From: Corallochytrium limacisporum
Taxonomy: Eukaryota > Opisthokonta
DNA length: 40,830 nt
Assembly: GCA_002811645.1 (NCBI GenBank)
Contig: PDIP01000090.1
Location: 1-40,830 of the forward strand
Direction: 5' to 3'
Positions 20,926 to 30,680 of this stretch are shown here, in pieces. Made by a program: the position numbers and the translations under genes. A model generated the notes under the pieces. That model was not told the DNA's origin and did no database searches. It saw only the letters and a list, made by a program, of their open reading frames with translations. The first letter of the stretch is position 1. The number at the start of each line of letters is the position of its first letter.

Positions 20926-23480
20926 TGGCTTTCTGAGCACCCACACAAGCTTGATGAGTGAATCAAGACTTTTAGCCCACTTCTTCTAACTTCACTTTTG
21001 ATGCAAGGTCTGTGCAAATCAACTAGCTGCCCATGGTCCAAGTAGAGCATGAAAGTCTCTGTCTGAGTCAGATTTCTTGCTGGTATCTGTCCACGAAGTC
21101 CCGTGGGCCAAAGCGTCTATGCTTGGACAGGAGAGAGTGTTTGTACTGACGCAATCCCCAGGCTCCCCCGTCCCCTGCCGCCCGGTGGCCCTGCCCCCTT
21201 ATGTTGCACCCACGATACACAGACCAATGCCCGGCATATCAACCCCTAACCCTCGAGGCAACAACTGAGACCCACCGCCCGGACCCAAAGGGATGCTATG
21301 AGCGAATACAAGCAGTCATATCATATCAGCAAGTCCCGACAGACATGAATAGTGAAAGCAAGAAGGCACACCAAGGTCACAAGGGGTACCGTTCCTGACC
21401 ACCTCCCGCCTCTCCAAACAAAATAAAAAAATTGGCCCGCAGACACTCACCGGTGTCAGATTCCGAGAAACAGGGCCAATCAATTCAATAAGCCACCAGG
21501 CGACAGCGAGAAAGACAAGAAACTAGGAAGCTACACAACTGGAACGAGAAACCGGGTCGGGCCCCGAACGGAGGTACCATCAAGGAGACAAGGTTGAGGC
21601 AATAGGCCCACAGAGGGCGACAATTTGAAAACAACTTCCCCAGCTATACCAACACACCCTCGGGGGGGAGGGGGGGCACGGCCTCAAAATCCCCCCTTCT
21701 CATCCCCTTCACCCATCCAAAGCGTGATAGCCGGCTTTCACTGAAGTCTACAAACTTGCAACCAAAAGCATACACCGACCCGCCTGTCGTACATCCATAG
21801 CTTAATGTACTTCTTCACACGAGGATTTGTTTACAAGACATGGCATGTGTCATTGATGTTGGATACAGAAGAGCCGATAAACTCTTGCACAAAGGGTTGG
21901 TGTCGATTGATGTGCTATCGCTTTGTCCTCTACGGCCGATTATTTGGCTTTGGACTTTCTGAAGCATCCAAGCAAAAGCAACGGACTAACCATGAAGGGG
22001 GCCCATGGCCACTTATTTGAAGCCCTTCGACTGGGGCACATTCACAAAGAGTATCACTCCACGTTTCACCGTGTGCGGATCGCCTTAAGTCGGCGCATAC
22101 AAAAGGCGGGGTACGAAATGGCTGAACAAAACCTCGAATTGAACGAATCCGAATTTTATGATTCAAATTTGATTTGGTTGGAGTTATCCATGGTTTGTTT
22201 GGATTACCCTATGCTTTTTGAGGCGTCATTGATTTAGTACTATGCTACATACCAAATTACCGGCGCAAATCACGACAGAATCCAATTCTAGATCGCTGGG
22301 GGCCTGTTTTCCAGCCGACGGAATGTCCCCTTCCGCTAGCCCATGTTAGGAATTGGCGAAAAATGCGCTGTGTAGGGTACTTTTTGTTTCCTTCCCCAGT
22401 GTCTCATCAGGTTTATTGACAAAAACGTTAAATAGTGTCCCATGGGCTCTCTACGAGGAACGCTACTCGAGGTATCGCGACCAGAAGATCCCTTACCGTG
22501 AACATCACTCGAACGGTCATAATCCAGGGTAGTGGACACGGGTCGGTCGGGGAGAGGGGGGGGGGGGTGCACACACCACAAACCCAGTGGTACCATTCTC
22601 CCCGTGCCAAAGGGGGAGGAGCGACGGGTGTGCAAAAAATCGGTGGAACCGCCAGCGCACACATACAAAACGTGCACACATGTGCTGACGAATGCGAACA
22701 GTGAATCAAACCCTCCCCTTCAGTTCTTCGGCTATGAAAATCGGGACGGGGGCCTACTCGGGGACCGCAGCCCCCTTGCCCAAAGAGAGGGATTCAAATT
22801 CACGGAAAAAATCGCTTGCGTTCCCTGAGTACGGTATAAAAGCTTCAGCTTTTGGCCTACCAGGTAACCTGCACCACACTCGTCATCTCACTACTGGTAT
22901 TGTCGCTAGCGGGTCCGGTCCGGCCCCGGGCTCACCATAAAATTCAACTGCACTTTCGAGGCTTGAACAGACCGACCGATCGCGTGTCCTGCAGTGTGTT
23001 CCTCAGCACTTCTGTTTCCCGATTTGGTGTGTTTTCTGAAACATCGGAGAGGTATTGCTGCAACTTTGTTATCTTGTGCCCTGGTCAGCCGAAGACGAAA
23101 GTGTAACAAAGTAGTGGACGATACTGAATGCACTGATTTTTTTCCTTGTTCTAGGTCAAACTGGCACTATCGCTTAATACTCACAACGTAAATTCGTGGA
23201 AAATCTTGGCTCTAAACTACATCGCAGTTGCATGAGGAGAGCGTCGTATGACGAGGGAGAGGAGGCCACGGGGGGGGGGGGAAACGGGGGAACACATGAT
23301 GATTAATTAGACCTTCTGGTAAATTGATGGTAATCCACGGGAGTTGGTGGTGACTGTTTCTGATATTCATGGTTAATATACTACAAATTATTCCATTCTT
23401 CGTGCAGAAAATTCATCTTCGTTTGGTTGATACGATTCTGGGTGACCTGCCGGTGTGATTGAAGCTCAGGGGAGGGGGAA
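20926..23480. other. 2.5 kb spacer: T-poor block, G-runs, telomere-like scrap
   Basis: No confident gene. From about 21240 to 21620 the plus strand is A/C/G-rich and poor in T. At 21241-21254 AACCCCTAACCCTC resembles two telomere units. G-runs sit at 21662-21676 (two G7), 22556-22567 (G12) and 23270-23281 (G12). An ATG frame at 21992-22237 (81 residues) has no recognisable content. A TATAAAAG at 22835 is described separately. Confidence 0.4.
22835..22853 (+). promoter_or_regulatory. TATAAAAG with overlapping hairpin
   Basis: A consensus TATA box (TATAAAAG, 22835-22842) overlaps a 7-bp inverted repeat AAAAGCT-TC-AGCTTTT. It points to the right, toward the small secreted-protein gene about 0.7-0.9 kb away, which would need a long leader or 5' intron. 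Sequence evidence only. Confidence 0.3.
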
Positions 23481-23702
23481 ATGTCATCACTCTTCAGACA
23501 TTGCAGACCACGAAAGGGATTAGTGTGCACGGCATATACAATGTCTCATCCAGTGCGGGTTTGTATTACGTCCATTGCACCAGAAGATCTTCCCAGTGAT
23601 AACCAACAAGATATTCTGGAGGCATCTACTTCAGATCAGAGACCTACTTAACCACTTAACGCCCTCTATAGGTATCGGAGATCGTTCTAGTTTTCGTTGC
23701 AG

Positions 23703-24231
23703 ACTCGTCTCGAACCTAAAATTAACTGCCCTTATTGCCGTTGGCCTGACTGGTTTCACCGTCACTGGTGCAGCACCTGTGGATGATTTGGTGGAAACTG
23801 GAGACCTGTCCGTGCAGACTAAGTATGATGTCAATGGTGTGGAACGCAAGCTGACCCGTCCGGACAAGGACACCCTTGTTGTGGAAGACGATTTGGCAAC
23901 GATTACAACAAGGGTCCAGTGGAATGATAAGTGGGAAAAGCATGGTATCCAGATGGTGATCTGCGCCAAGAAGAGGATTCTGCCGGGGTGGACAGTTGCC
24001 GTGTCGCTGACTGAGGGACAGCAAATCGAGTATGCGTACGGCTTTAAGTACGATATGCTGTGGGAAAAGAACATTGCCATGCTTGGATCCACAGGTGAAT
24101 ACAACGTCTACGGCGAGGCCGGTCAATGTTTCTATCTGTCATGGGGTGGCATTAACCGCGAGAGCACCGATGCTCAACTTCCCAGTGATGTTGAGTTCCT
24201 TCCAGCAAAGAAATACTGGTGGCTGTACTAA
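23703..24231 (+). CDS. Small secreted protein, unknown (3' exon; 5' end unresolved)
   Basis: I do not recognise a firm family. The frame is open from 23575, but only from a TTG, and there is no ATG before residue ~125, so the true start must lie in an upstream exon. A good acceptor (GTTTTCGTTGCAG ending at 23702) precedes a signal-peptide-like stretch, NLKLTALIAVGLTGFTVTGA, then a mature part of about 155 residues with Trp/Tyr/Gly-rich beta-type sequence (GWTVAVSLTEGQQIEYAYG, FYLSWGGI) and two Cys. The pattern of a short Trp-containing beta-sandwich faintly recalls cellulose-binding CBM2 modules, but this is only an impression. Candidate 5' exons near 23481 or 23541 cannot be confirmed. It ends at TAA. 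Likely exported. Confidence 0.55.
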
Positions 24232-24922
24232 GTGAGGAAAAGCATCATAACTTATCAAAGAAGGAGACACCCAGTCACCAGCAGAGCTGTGGAATAGCCC
24301 GCTCACATCCACACAGCATGTGCGTGGTTTTGATCCATCTCCTAACAGAATCATTGGAAACCTGTATCTTTATCCATATCATATAACATCATCACCCATA
24401 TCTATTCTTACATGGCATAAACTTTTACTTTCAATACGCACTCTAGAAGCCTCCTCGTCGTTTTTATCACAAAATTTAAATTGTAATGCGGGGCCATGAT
24501 GCCAATGACGAGTGGCAGACCATTGCGATGTCCAGACTTGTGATATCGCAGTCGTATGTGCCATTCACTCTGTAATCAAATTGCCTGTGATTGATTTGAT
24601 TTGATTTTAGCAAAAGGTCCCCGACTTCACTATAGGATGGCTCCCGTTGTTGGTGAGTGTTGGGGCAAATGGAGGGGCGCCAATGTGTTGGGACCCAGTG
24701 GAAACCTAGCCACCTTGACCAACTTGTCTTTCTCTGGAGAATGCGTCCAGGTACGAAAGAGCACTCAGTTTATCCAGTAAGCAATCCCAGTCCTATAATA
24801 TCGATCTACAATCTTGTGCACACTTGTTCCAGGGAGAGCATGACTGAACAGAATGTGAACAAATGAAAACTGCTCAGATCGTCCGAAGGGGTTGGGCCGT
24901 ATAGAGAACGAAGGGGAACATC
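24232..24922. other. Spacer upstream of CstF-77 with a small ORF
   Basis: Contains a 47-codon ATG frame (24637-24780, listed separately) and several splice-like signals (GTGAGT at 24653, CAG/GTACGA at 24750, acceptor TTGTTCCAG ending at 24832). They may belong to the leader of the downstream gene. Otherwise nothing recognisable. Confidence 0.4.
24637..24780 (+). CDS. Possible small ORF or spliced micro-protein
   Basis: ATG to TAA, 47 residues (starting MAPVVGECWGKWRGANVLG). Composition is protein-like with two Cys. A donor CAG/GTACGA at 24750/24751 is in phase 0 with an acceptor ending at 24832, which would replace the last residues with GEHD and a stop. It could equally be an upstream ORF in the CstF-77 leader. 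No family recognised; low certainty. Confidence 0.2.
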   Translation: MAPVVGECWGKWRGANVLGPSGNLATLTNLSFSGECVQVRKSTQFIQ

Positions 24923-27310
24923 ATGCGAGAAGACGAGAAGCCAGCTGGTTTGGCTGACTCTCTTGCACCGTTGCCTGATGATTTTCAGAATGCGGACGCA
25001 GCAGCTGTAGCAGAGAATGAGGCTGTGAACCAACCGGAGCCTGTGCCCAAGGATGCACCGCCTTTACCGGAGCCTAGATCTAAAGTGGCGGAAAAGGCAC
25101 GTGAACGCCTGGATGATGATCCGTACGACGTTGCGGCATGGCAGACATTGCTAAAAGACCTGGCTGCAGAGAACAATGTTGAAGAGCAACGGATTGTCTA
25201 CGAAAATGTCGTTCGGAGATTTCCACTGAGCGGCATGTTTTGGCACCAGTATCTGGAACTCGAGCTATTCTACGGTGATCGGTCTAAACTAGACAAACTG
25301 TTCCAGCGGTGTCTTTCACTTGTGCCATACATTCCCATCTACAAAATGTACATTGACCACATTGAAGCGACACGCGGTGCTGGCCTGGAGGCCCAGGGAC
25401 GGCAAGAGGTCATGACCCGAGCGTACGAATTTGCAGTCCGCCACGTTGGTCTCGATATCAACAGCGATGTCATATGGAGGGGTTATCTGGAGTTTGTGCA
25501 GAGTTGGGATACCCAGGGAGGCGACCAGTATCTCGAAGGTACCCGAATGGATGCAACTCGTAAGATCTACCAGCGGGTTATCACCCTTCCCATCAATAGT
25601 GTTGAAGACTTTTGGCGTGAGTATGATGCCTTTGAGAATAAGTTGAACAAGCTCACAGCCAAAAAGATTCTCACAGAACGGAGCGCCGCGTACATGACGG
25701 CACGGACTGCCTTCCGAGAGCGCAAAACGTTGACGGATGCCATTGACACTGAGCGCCCCGCACGGCCAGCAATTGGCTCCAAACAAGAGGTCAAGCAAGT
25801 GAAGGCGTGGCAGGCGCTGATTGCGTGGAGCAAGACGAACCCACTGCGTCTGGACGACGAGGTTTCTGCAAACGAATTGACAAGGTACATTTACAGGCAG
25901 GCGTCCCTATCTCTGTGCTACACACCGGAGGTTTGGATTGACTACGCGCACTACCTGTTGTCCTTGAAAAAGGCAGATCTGTGCCAGGAGACTTACAAAC
26001 GAGGCATGGAGATAATGCCTGGTAATTCCTTGCTCTGTCTTAGTTACATCGCATGGGAAGAGACGCGCAAGAATTATGATCTTTGTAGGGAGACCTTTGA
26101 ATCCTTGCTGAAGAGTCCTGAATGTGAACAGCGCAGTCTCGTTTACATCCAGTACATGGCTTTTGCTCGACGCAACGCTGGTGGTGATCCGGAACCACCT
26201 CGGAAAATCTTTGCGAGGGCGCGCAAGGAACCAAACGGCTGTGCGTGGCAAGTGTGGGCCTACGCTGCGCTGATGGAGTATTACTGCAACAAAAAAGCCA
26301 AGACTGCCGGCAACATTTTTGAACTGGGACTTACTCGCTACTTTGCGAAGGAAATCGGATTTTGTCTGGTGTATCTGGACCACCAGATACACTTGAATGA
26401 TGACTCCAACACTCGATCGCTTTTTGAGCGCCTCTTGGCTGGGTTTGAATCTGGGGATTCCTCCGAAGAGTCCTCAAACACGGACGTGCGGCCCATCTGG
26501 AATCTCTACTACGAATTTGAGAGTCGCTGGGGTTCCCTGGAACGCCTCGAAGAGATTGAGCGTCGCCGACGTGAGGCATTCGGTGATGAAAATGAGATCT
26601 CTGCGGAGCAAATGAAGGGCACCGTTAAGCAGCGGGACAAGCAGCTGCAGCAGCGTACCCGTCGGCAATTTGAGGAAGATCAGAAGACTCGGGCTCTCCA
26701 GCTCATGGAGCGTCTGAGTTTCATGGGATTGTACCCCTTGAACGGAGAGGAGGCAAAGACGCTTGGCCTCAATCTGGACTCAGCTGGACAGAGTTTTGGC
26801 GGCATGGGTGGTGGTAGTGCAGATCTCATGAGCACATTGATTGAGTCCCGCGAGACGGAAACCATGGATGGAAATGCTAACGGAGCGGGCTCGAGTAATG
26901 AGCAGGTCCGTGCAAAGCACAAGACTATCGCGGAACTTCGGGAGCAGATCGGAGATCTTGTACCGGATCTATTACAGATGGTAGCCTTTGTGCCTAAGGC
27001 AGCTGTGGATCCTATGGAGCCCTTTACGAACATGGGCACCCACCACCGTGTGGACATGGTGCCTGGCAAACTCTTGCAAGTGCTGGGTCGAATCCCTCCA
27101 GCTCCGTGCTTCCCATATGGGGTCTCTGCCTTGAACACCGATGCCATAATCATCTCTGTGACAAAGCAGGACCTGGAGAATGTCGAGTTAAAGGGCCTCA
27201 CCGCTCACCAGAAGGCATTTATGAACAGTGGCGTGCCCAGCGGTGCTCGCAAGCGCCGATTTGGTGATGATCCCCACGCCGACTCGAAGCGTCGGGCTCA
27301 GGGTCGCTAA
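24923..27310 (+). CDS. Cleavage stimulation factor 77-kDa subunit (CstF-77/RNA14)
   Basis: HAT-repeat scaffold of the nuclear mRNA 3'-end cleavage and polyadenylation machinery; it dimerises and bridges the other CstF/CFIA subunits. ATG at 24923, 795 residues, stop TAA. After a Pro/Ala/Glu-rich N-terminus of about 60 residues, HAT motifs begin with DDDPYDVAAWQTLLKDL and run to about residue 560 (FWHQYLELEL, VIWRGYLEFVQ, FWREYDAFENKLN, AWQALIAWSKTNPLR, VWIDYAHYLL, IWNLYYEFESRWG). These match CstF-77 rather than Crooked-neck/Clf1 in order and in the NPLR segment. The C-terminal part holds the Suf-domain end and a Pro-containing segment, finishing with a basic KRR-rich tail that could serve nuclear import. 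Somewhat longer than the human protein (about 717). No introns visible. Confidence 0.93.
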   Translation: MREDEKPAGLADSLAPLPDDFQNADAAAVAENEAVNQPEPVPKDAPPLPEPRSKVAEKARERLDDDPYDVAAWQTLLKDLAAENNVEEQRIVYENVVRRFPLSGMFWHQYLELELFYGDRSKLDKLFQRCLSLVPYIPIYKMYIDHIEATRGAGLEAQGRQEVMTRAYEFAVRHVGLDINSDVIWRGYLEFVQSWDTQGGDQYLEGTRMDATRKIYQRVITLPINSVEDFWREYDAFENKLNKLTAKKILTERSAAYMTARTAFRERKTLTDAIDTERPARPAIGSKQEVKQVKAWQALIAWSKTNPLRLDDEVSANELTRYIYRQASLSLCYTPEVWIDYAHYLLSLKKADLCQETYKRGMEIMPGNSLLCLSYIAWEETRKNYDLCRETFESLLKSPECEQRSLVYIQYMAFARRNAGGDPEPPRKIFARARKEPNGCAWQVWAYAALMEYYCNKKAKTAGNIFELGLTRYFAKEIGFCLVYLDHQIHLNDDSNTRSLFERLLAGFESGDSSEESSNTDVRPIWNLYYEFESRWGSLERLEEIERRRREAFGDENEISAEQMKGTVKQRDKQLQQRTRRQFEEDQKTRALQLMERLSFMGLYPLNGEEAKTLGLNLDSAGQSFGGMGGGSADLMSTLIESRETETMDGNANGAGSSNEQVRAKHKTIAELREQIGDLVPDLLQMVAFVPKAAVDPMEPFTNMGTHHRVDMVPGKLLQVLGRIPPAPCFPYGVSALNTDAIIISVTKQDLENVELKGLTAHQKAFMNSGVPSGARKRRFGDDPHADSKRRAQGR

Positions 27311-27856
27311 CTTTCATCGCGGTCATCCCATGTCATCGAAGGAAACACTTAGAAAATAGAAAAGAAGCTCATAAATCCATAGTGGAGCATCCTTAACGGC
27401 TTTACAGAAATCATGAACTGAGAATCGTCCAGCTCTCTGTTGGTGTCGTAATTGGAAGGCCAACGCAAAAAGATACCGTGGTACCCTTGGACTCCACCCC
27501 TTAGGGGGGATGCTAAACACTCTCCGCTGGGAAGGGAGGTGTGGGCGCGGGGCGGTCTCAAGGGGAGGGGGGGGGGACCGTGTCCTCTCTACGGGACTGC
27601 GGGTGCGCATGCGCTGTTTATTCTGGCATTCGGAAACTGTGCCTTGTGACTGTGTACAATGAAAAAGATCGGTCCTCTGATGTACGGTAATGGGACTATC
27701 AAGCCACAACAATTCCGTCGCCTATATAAACAAAGATTTACCGAAGTACACAGTAGTCGGAAACATGGTTGTCCATAGACTTATTGCATGGCGACGGTTT
27801 TTTCACAATCATGTGGAATACGTGACACAAATACACATTAAACAAAGAGCTAGGGT
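27311..27856. other. Spacer between CstF-77 and RNase Z genes
   Basis: Carries a G10 run at 27567-27576 and a TATA-like element at 27723. The frames present are short and uninformative. It must hold the CstF-77 terminator and the RNase Z promoter. Confidence 0.45.
27723..27730 (+). promoter_or_regulatory. TATA-like element of the RNase Z gene
   Basis: TATATAAA lies 127 bases before the RNase Z ATG, a good position for a core promoter with a leader of about 100 bases. Sequence match only. Confidence 0.4.
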
Positions 27857-30565
27857 ATGACATACCTCTTGGGCTTACGTCATTGCCTGCAACGGGTTAG
27901 AAACACCAACACTGCAACAGCGGTACTTGCGGAAGTGGTCTCGCGTCGACATTTGAAGGTATACGGCCACGAAATGGCGGACCTGGTATCTCTGTCGTGC
28001 CATCACACCAGCGATACCGGTGGCTTTGGCAATAGCTTTTCCGACCAAACGATCACTGATTCCACAGCGCATGCAGCAGAAAATGAGGGCCCTGCACCGG
28101 CCCTGCTCATGCGTCTGAACACGGGTGCGCAAGTGCCCGGGCTGCTGATCAATGCTAGTGAAGGAACTCAACGGATCTTCCAAGAGAAAAAGCAGCGTTT
28201 GTCCAAGATCGGCCTGGTGCTTCTGACCCGTCCATCATGGAGTCGGATGGGCGGTCTGCCAGGCTTTCTACTCTGTCAGGCGGACATGGATCTGCCACAT
28301 GCCCACGTCGTCGGACCCGCCCAGACACGGGGGACGATGGGCCGTTGGGGAGATTTCGTGCGCCGTACCCGTTTTGCGGTGCGCTTTGGCGCAATCACGC
28401 CATGGTGCGGACCAGTGATTGTGGAGAAGAATCCAGTGTACACGGTTACAGCAGTGCCGGTGATGGATGCAAGGGAAGAAGGACCAGGACAAGGATTGCC
28501 GTGTCCAACCACAACCACGCAAGCTCAGGACGCGACAAGTCATCCACGTGAGATTGAATACGAAACTATCGAGGAACTGCGTTCTGCGATGGGCTATGGG
28601 GACCGTGAGCAGCAGACACTTCTGCATGGCCTCGGTGGTAGTAGCAACTACAAACGGCAAAAGCGGAATGAAATCGACGAAAGAGTGCCAACAGCGGGAG
28701 AGGTAGGGTCCGGAGTCACTGGAACGGCACGAGAGTCGATGAAGACGGATCCTCCTGCGAACAGAATCACCGCTGCTTCACCGGAAGACGCAGTCAACGC
28801 AGTGGTGTACATCATTGAATTCGCAGATACACCGGGCAAGTTGGACGTCCAAAAAGCGCGGGAACTCGGGGTGCCCCGGGGACCAATGCTGGGAGATCTT
28901 AAATCGGGAAGGAGCGTGGAGCTCGAGGACGGGAGGGTGATCAGACCCGAGCAATGCGTGGGACCCTCCGAGAAAGGATCGGTTCTGCTCGTCGCAGATC
29001 TGAGTACACCTGCGGAATGGCAGGCACTGGCGGGCAGTAATCCGGAACTGTGGACTCGTTTACAAGGAAGCATAGACTACTTCTTGCTCTGTGGTCCGGA
29101 CCAGTGCAAGCCGACGGTCGAGAACAGTGCTTGGCTGCGGGCATTGCATCATACTCCGGACTCTAAGTACCGGACTGAGACACTTCACTACAGCCGATAC
29201 GGTGCCATAAAAACCGACGACTGGCCTTATCAGCGACATAATCGGAAACACCGGCTGCTTGCCCAGCTGCTGCCCCAGAATTTCCCGGAGAATGCGGCTG
29301 ACGTGCCCCAAGGAAGTGCCAACAGATCGGGTATTGATCCAGTGATCACGAAGCACGGTCTGCTGCGAGCCTTTCACGGCGTCACCTTATCTCCGCGACA
29401 CAAAGGCGGCGTATCCAAGAAGCCATTGCTTGAAGAGGACGATGGCACACTGGATAATTTACAGAAATCCTCGCCAGACTTCCAACGAGCATTTGCGATG
29501 GCGAGGGAACGGATGGCTGTCGTCTGCAAAGACCTCATTCCACCGGACTACGTCTCTTTGGCCGAAGCATGCTGCAGGGTACCGGAGCTGCCGAACCGTT
29601 TGCCGCGGCCGCGCGCCGTATTCTTAGGTACCGGCTCTTCCGCTCCATCCAAGTACCGTAATGTTTCTGCCATTGCCCTCGATGATGGCATTGACGCGGT
29701 GCTCCTGGACTGTGGCGAGGGCACCCTAGGCCAGCTGCGTCGTCACTATGGCGGCAAGGAGAATTTGGGCAATTTCTTGCGCCGTTTACGGGGAGTTTTC
29801 ATTTCCCACGTCCATGCAGATCACCACCTGGGTATGACCTCGGTCCTCCTGGCCGTGCGGTCGGCGGTGGCAGGCAATGAAGCCATTCGAGCGGACCAGT
29901 GCCCGAAACTAATCATGCCGTCCTTTTGCACAAACTTCCTGCAGGAGCTCGTGGAGAGCGGCGATGAGCCTACCTTAGCACCGTTCTTGGTCCACTGTGA
30001 CACGCTGCGGACAATGCAGCAGAAAGCATGGCTGCCGTTCGGTGTTCCTAACAGTGTATCCCCGAATGCCGCATATCGTATTCGTGTGTTCCCGGCGCGC
30101 CACTGTCCGGAAGCCTTCTCCTGCACCGTCCAGCACACCAAGGCCGACGGCGCAGAGGGCCTGGCCATTGGCTACTCCGGAGACACCACGCCCAACGATC
30201 ACATGAACCAAGAGGCGAAGCACATGGATGTGTTGATACATGAGGCCACCTACGATAATTCCATGAAGGAGGAAGCCCGCAAGCGTCGGCACAGCACTGT
30301 GGGCCAGTGCATTGAAGTGGCCCGGCAAGCCCGGGTACCTAATTTGATCATGACCCACTTCAGCCAGCGGTATCCCCGAACACCGCCAACCAGCGCTGGC
30401 CAGGGTAGCGAGTCGTCCAAACTGAGCATTGCGGTTGCATACGATCTGATGGAAATCGATGTCGGCAATTTACGGGCTGTGGAGGAACTGTTGCCTTTCC
30501 TGCCCAACCTGGATCCTGGAGAGGAAGACGACGGAGAAGCAATACGAGCGCATGTCATTGATTAA
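27857..30565 (+). CDS. Long-form tRNase Z (ELAC2-type tRNA 3' endonuclease)
   Basis: Metallo-beta-lactamase endonuclease that removes 3' trailers from precursor tRNAs in nucleus and mitochondria. ATG at 27857, 902 residues, stop TAA; long forms are usually 800-930. Residues 1-36 are rich in Arg, Leu and Thr with no acidic residue except one, as in a mitochondrial presequence. The N-terminal half is the degenerate MBL domain, with linker regions rich in Gly, Glu and Pro. The C-terminal catalytic half has GTGSSAPSKYRNVS, LLDCGEGTLGQLRRHYG, the metal motif HVHADH at 651-656, IGYSGDTTPND, HEATYDN and HST (AxT loop region), and MTHFSQRY. All catalytic ligands look intact. A second ATG at residue 40 (27974) could give a nuclear form. 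Convergent with SAC1, 115 bases apart. Confidence 0.95.
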   Translation: MTYLLGLRHCLQRVRNTNTATAVLAEVVSRRHLKVYGHEMADLVSLSCHHTSDTGGFGNSFSDQTITDSTAHAAENEGPAPALLMRLNTGAQVPGLLINASEGTQRIFQEKKQRLSKIGLVLLTRPSWSRMGGLPGFLLCQADMDLPHAHVVGPAQTRGTMGRWGDFVRRTRFAVRFGAITPWCGPVIVEKNPVYTVTAVPVMDAREEGPGQGLPCPTTTTQAQDATSHPREIEYETIEELRSAMGYGDREQQTLLHGLGGSSNYKRQKRNEIDERVPTAGEVGSGVTGTARESMKTDPPANRITAASPEDAVNAVVYIIEFADTPGKLDVQKARELGVPRGPMLGDLKSGRSVELEDGRVIRPEQCVGPSEKGSVLLVADLSTPAEWQALAGSNPELWTRLQGSIDYFLLCGPDQCKPTVENSAWLRALHHTPDSKYRTETLHYSRYGAIKTDDWPYQRHNRKHRLLAQLLPQNFPENAADVPQGSANRSGIDPVITKHGLLRAFHGVTLSPRHKGGVSKKPLLEEDDGTLDNLQKSSPDFQRAFAMARERMAVVCKDLIPPDYVSLAEACCRVPELPNRLPRPRAVFLGTGSSAPSKYRNVSAIALDDGIDAVLLDCGEGTLGQLRRHYGGKENLGNFLRRLRGVFISHVHADHHLGMTSVLLAVRSAVAGNEAIRADQCPKLIMPSFCTNFLQELVESGDEPTLAPFLVHCDTLRTMQQKAWLPFGVPNSVSPNAAYRIRVFPARHCPEAFSCTVQHTKADGAEGLAIGYSGDTTPNDHMNQEAKHMDVLIHEATYDNSMKEEARKRRHSTVGQCIEVARQARVPNLIMTHFSQRYPRTPPTSAGQGSESSKLSIAVAYDLMEIDVGNLRAVEELLPFLPNLDPGEEDDGEAIRAHVID

Positions 30566-30680
30566 ACACGATATGAGTCTTTGTAAGGTAATCTTAATGG
30601 AACGCTATTGATCTGTATCTTTGTAATCTGTATGTGTCCTTGTGTGATGGGTGCAACCTCAGAATTTGTTGCCTCAAATC

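Noticed and set aside
22428-22709. Cys/Pro-rich small protein
   Set aside because: It is a by-product of a G12 run and CA-rich DNA, with overlapping frames on both strands.
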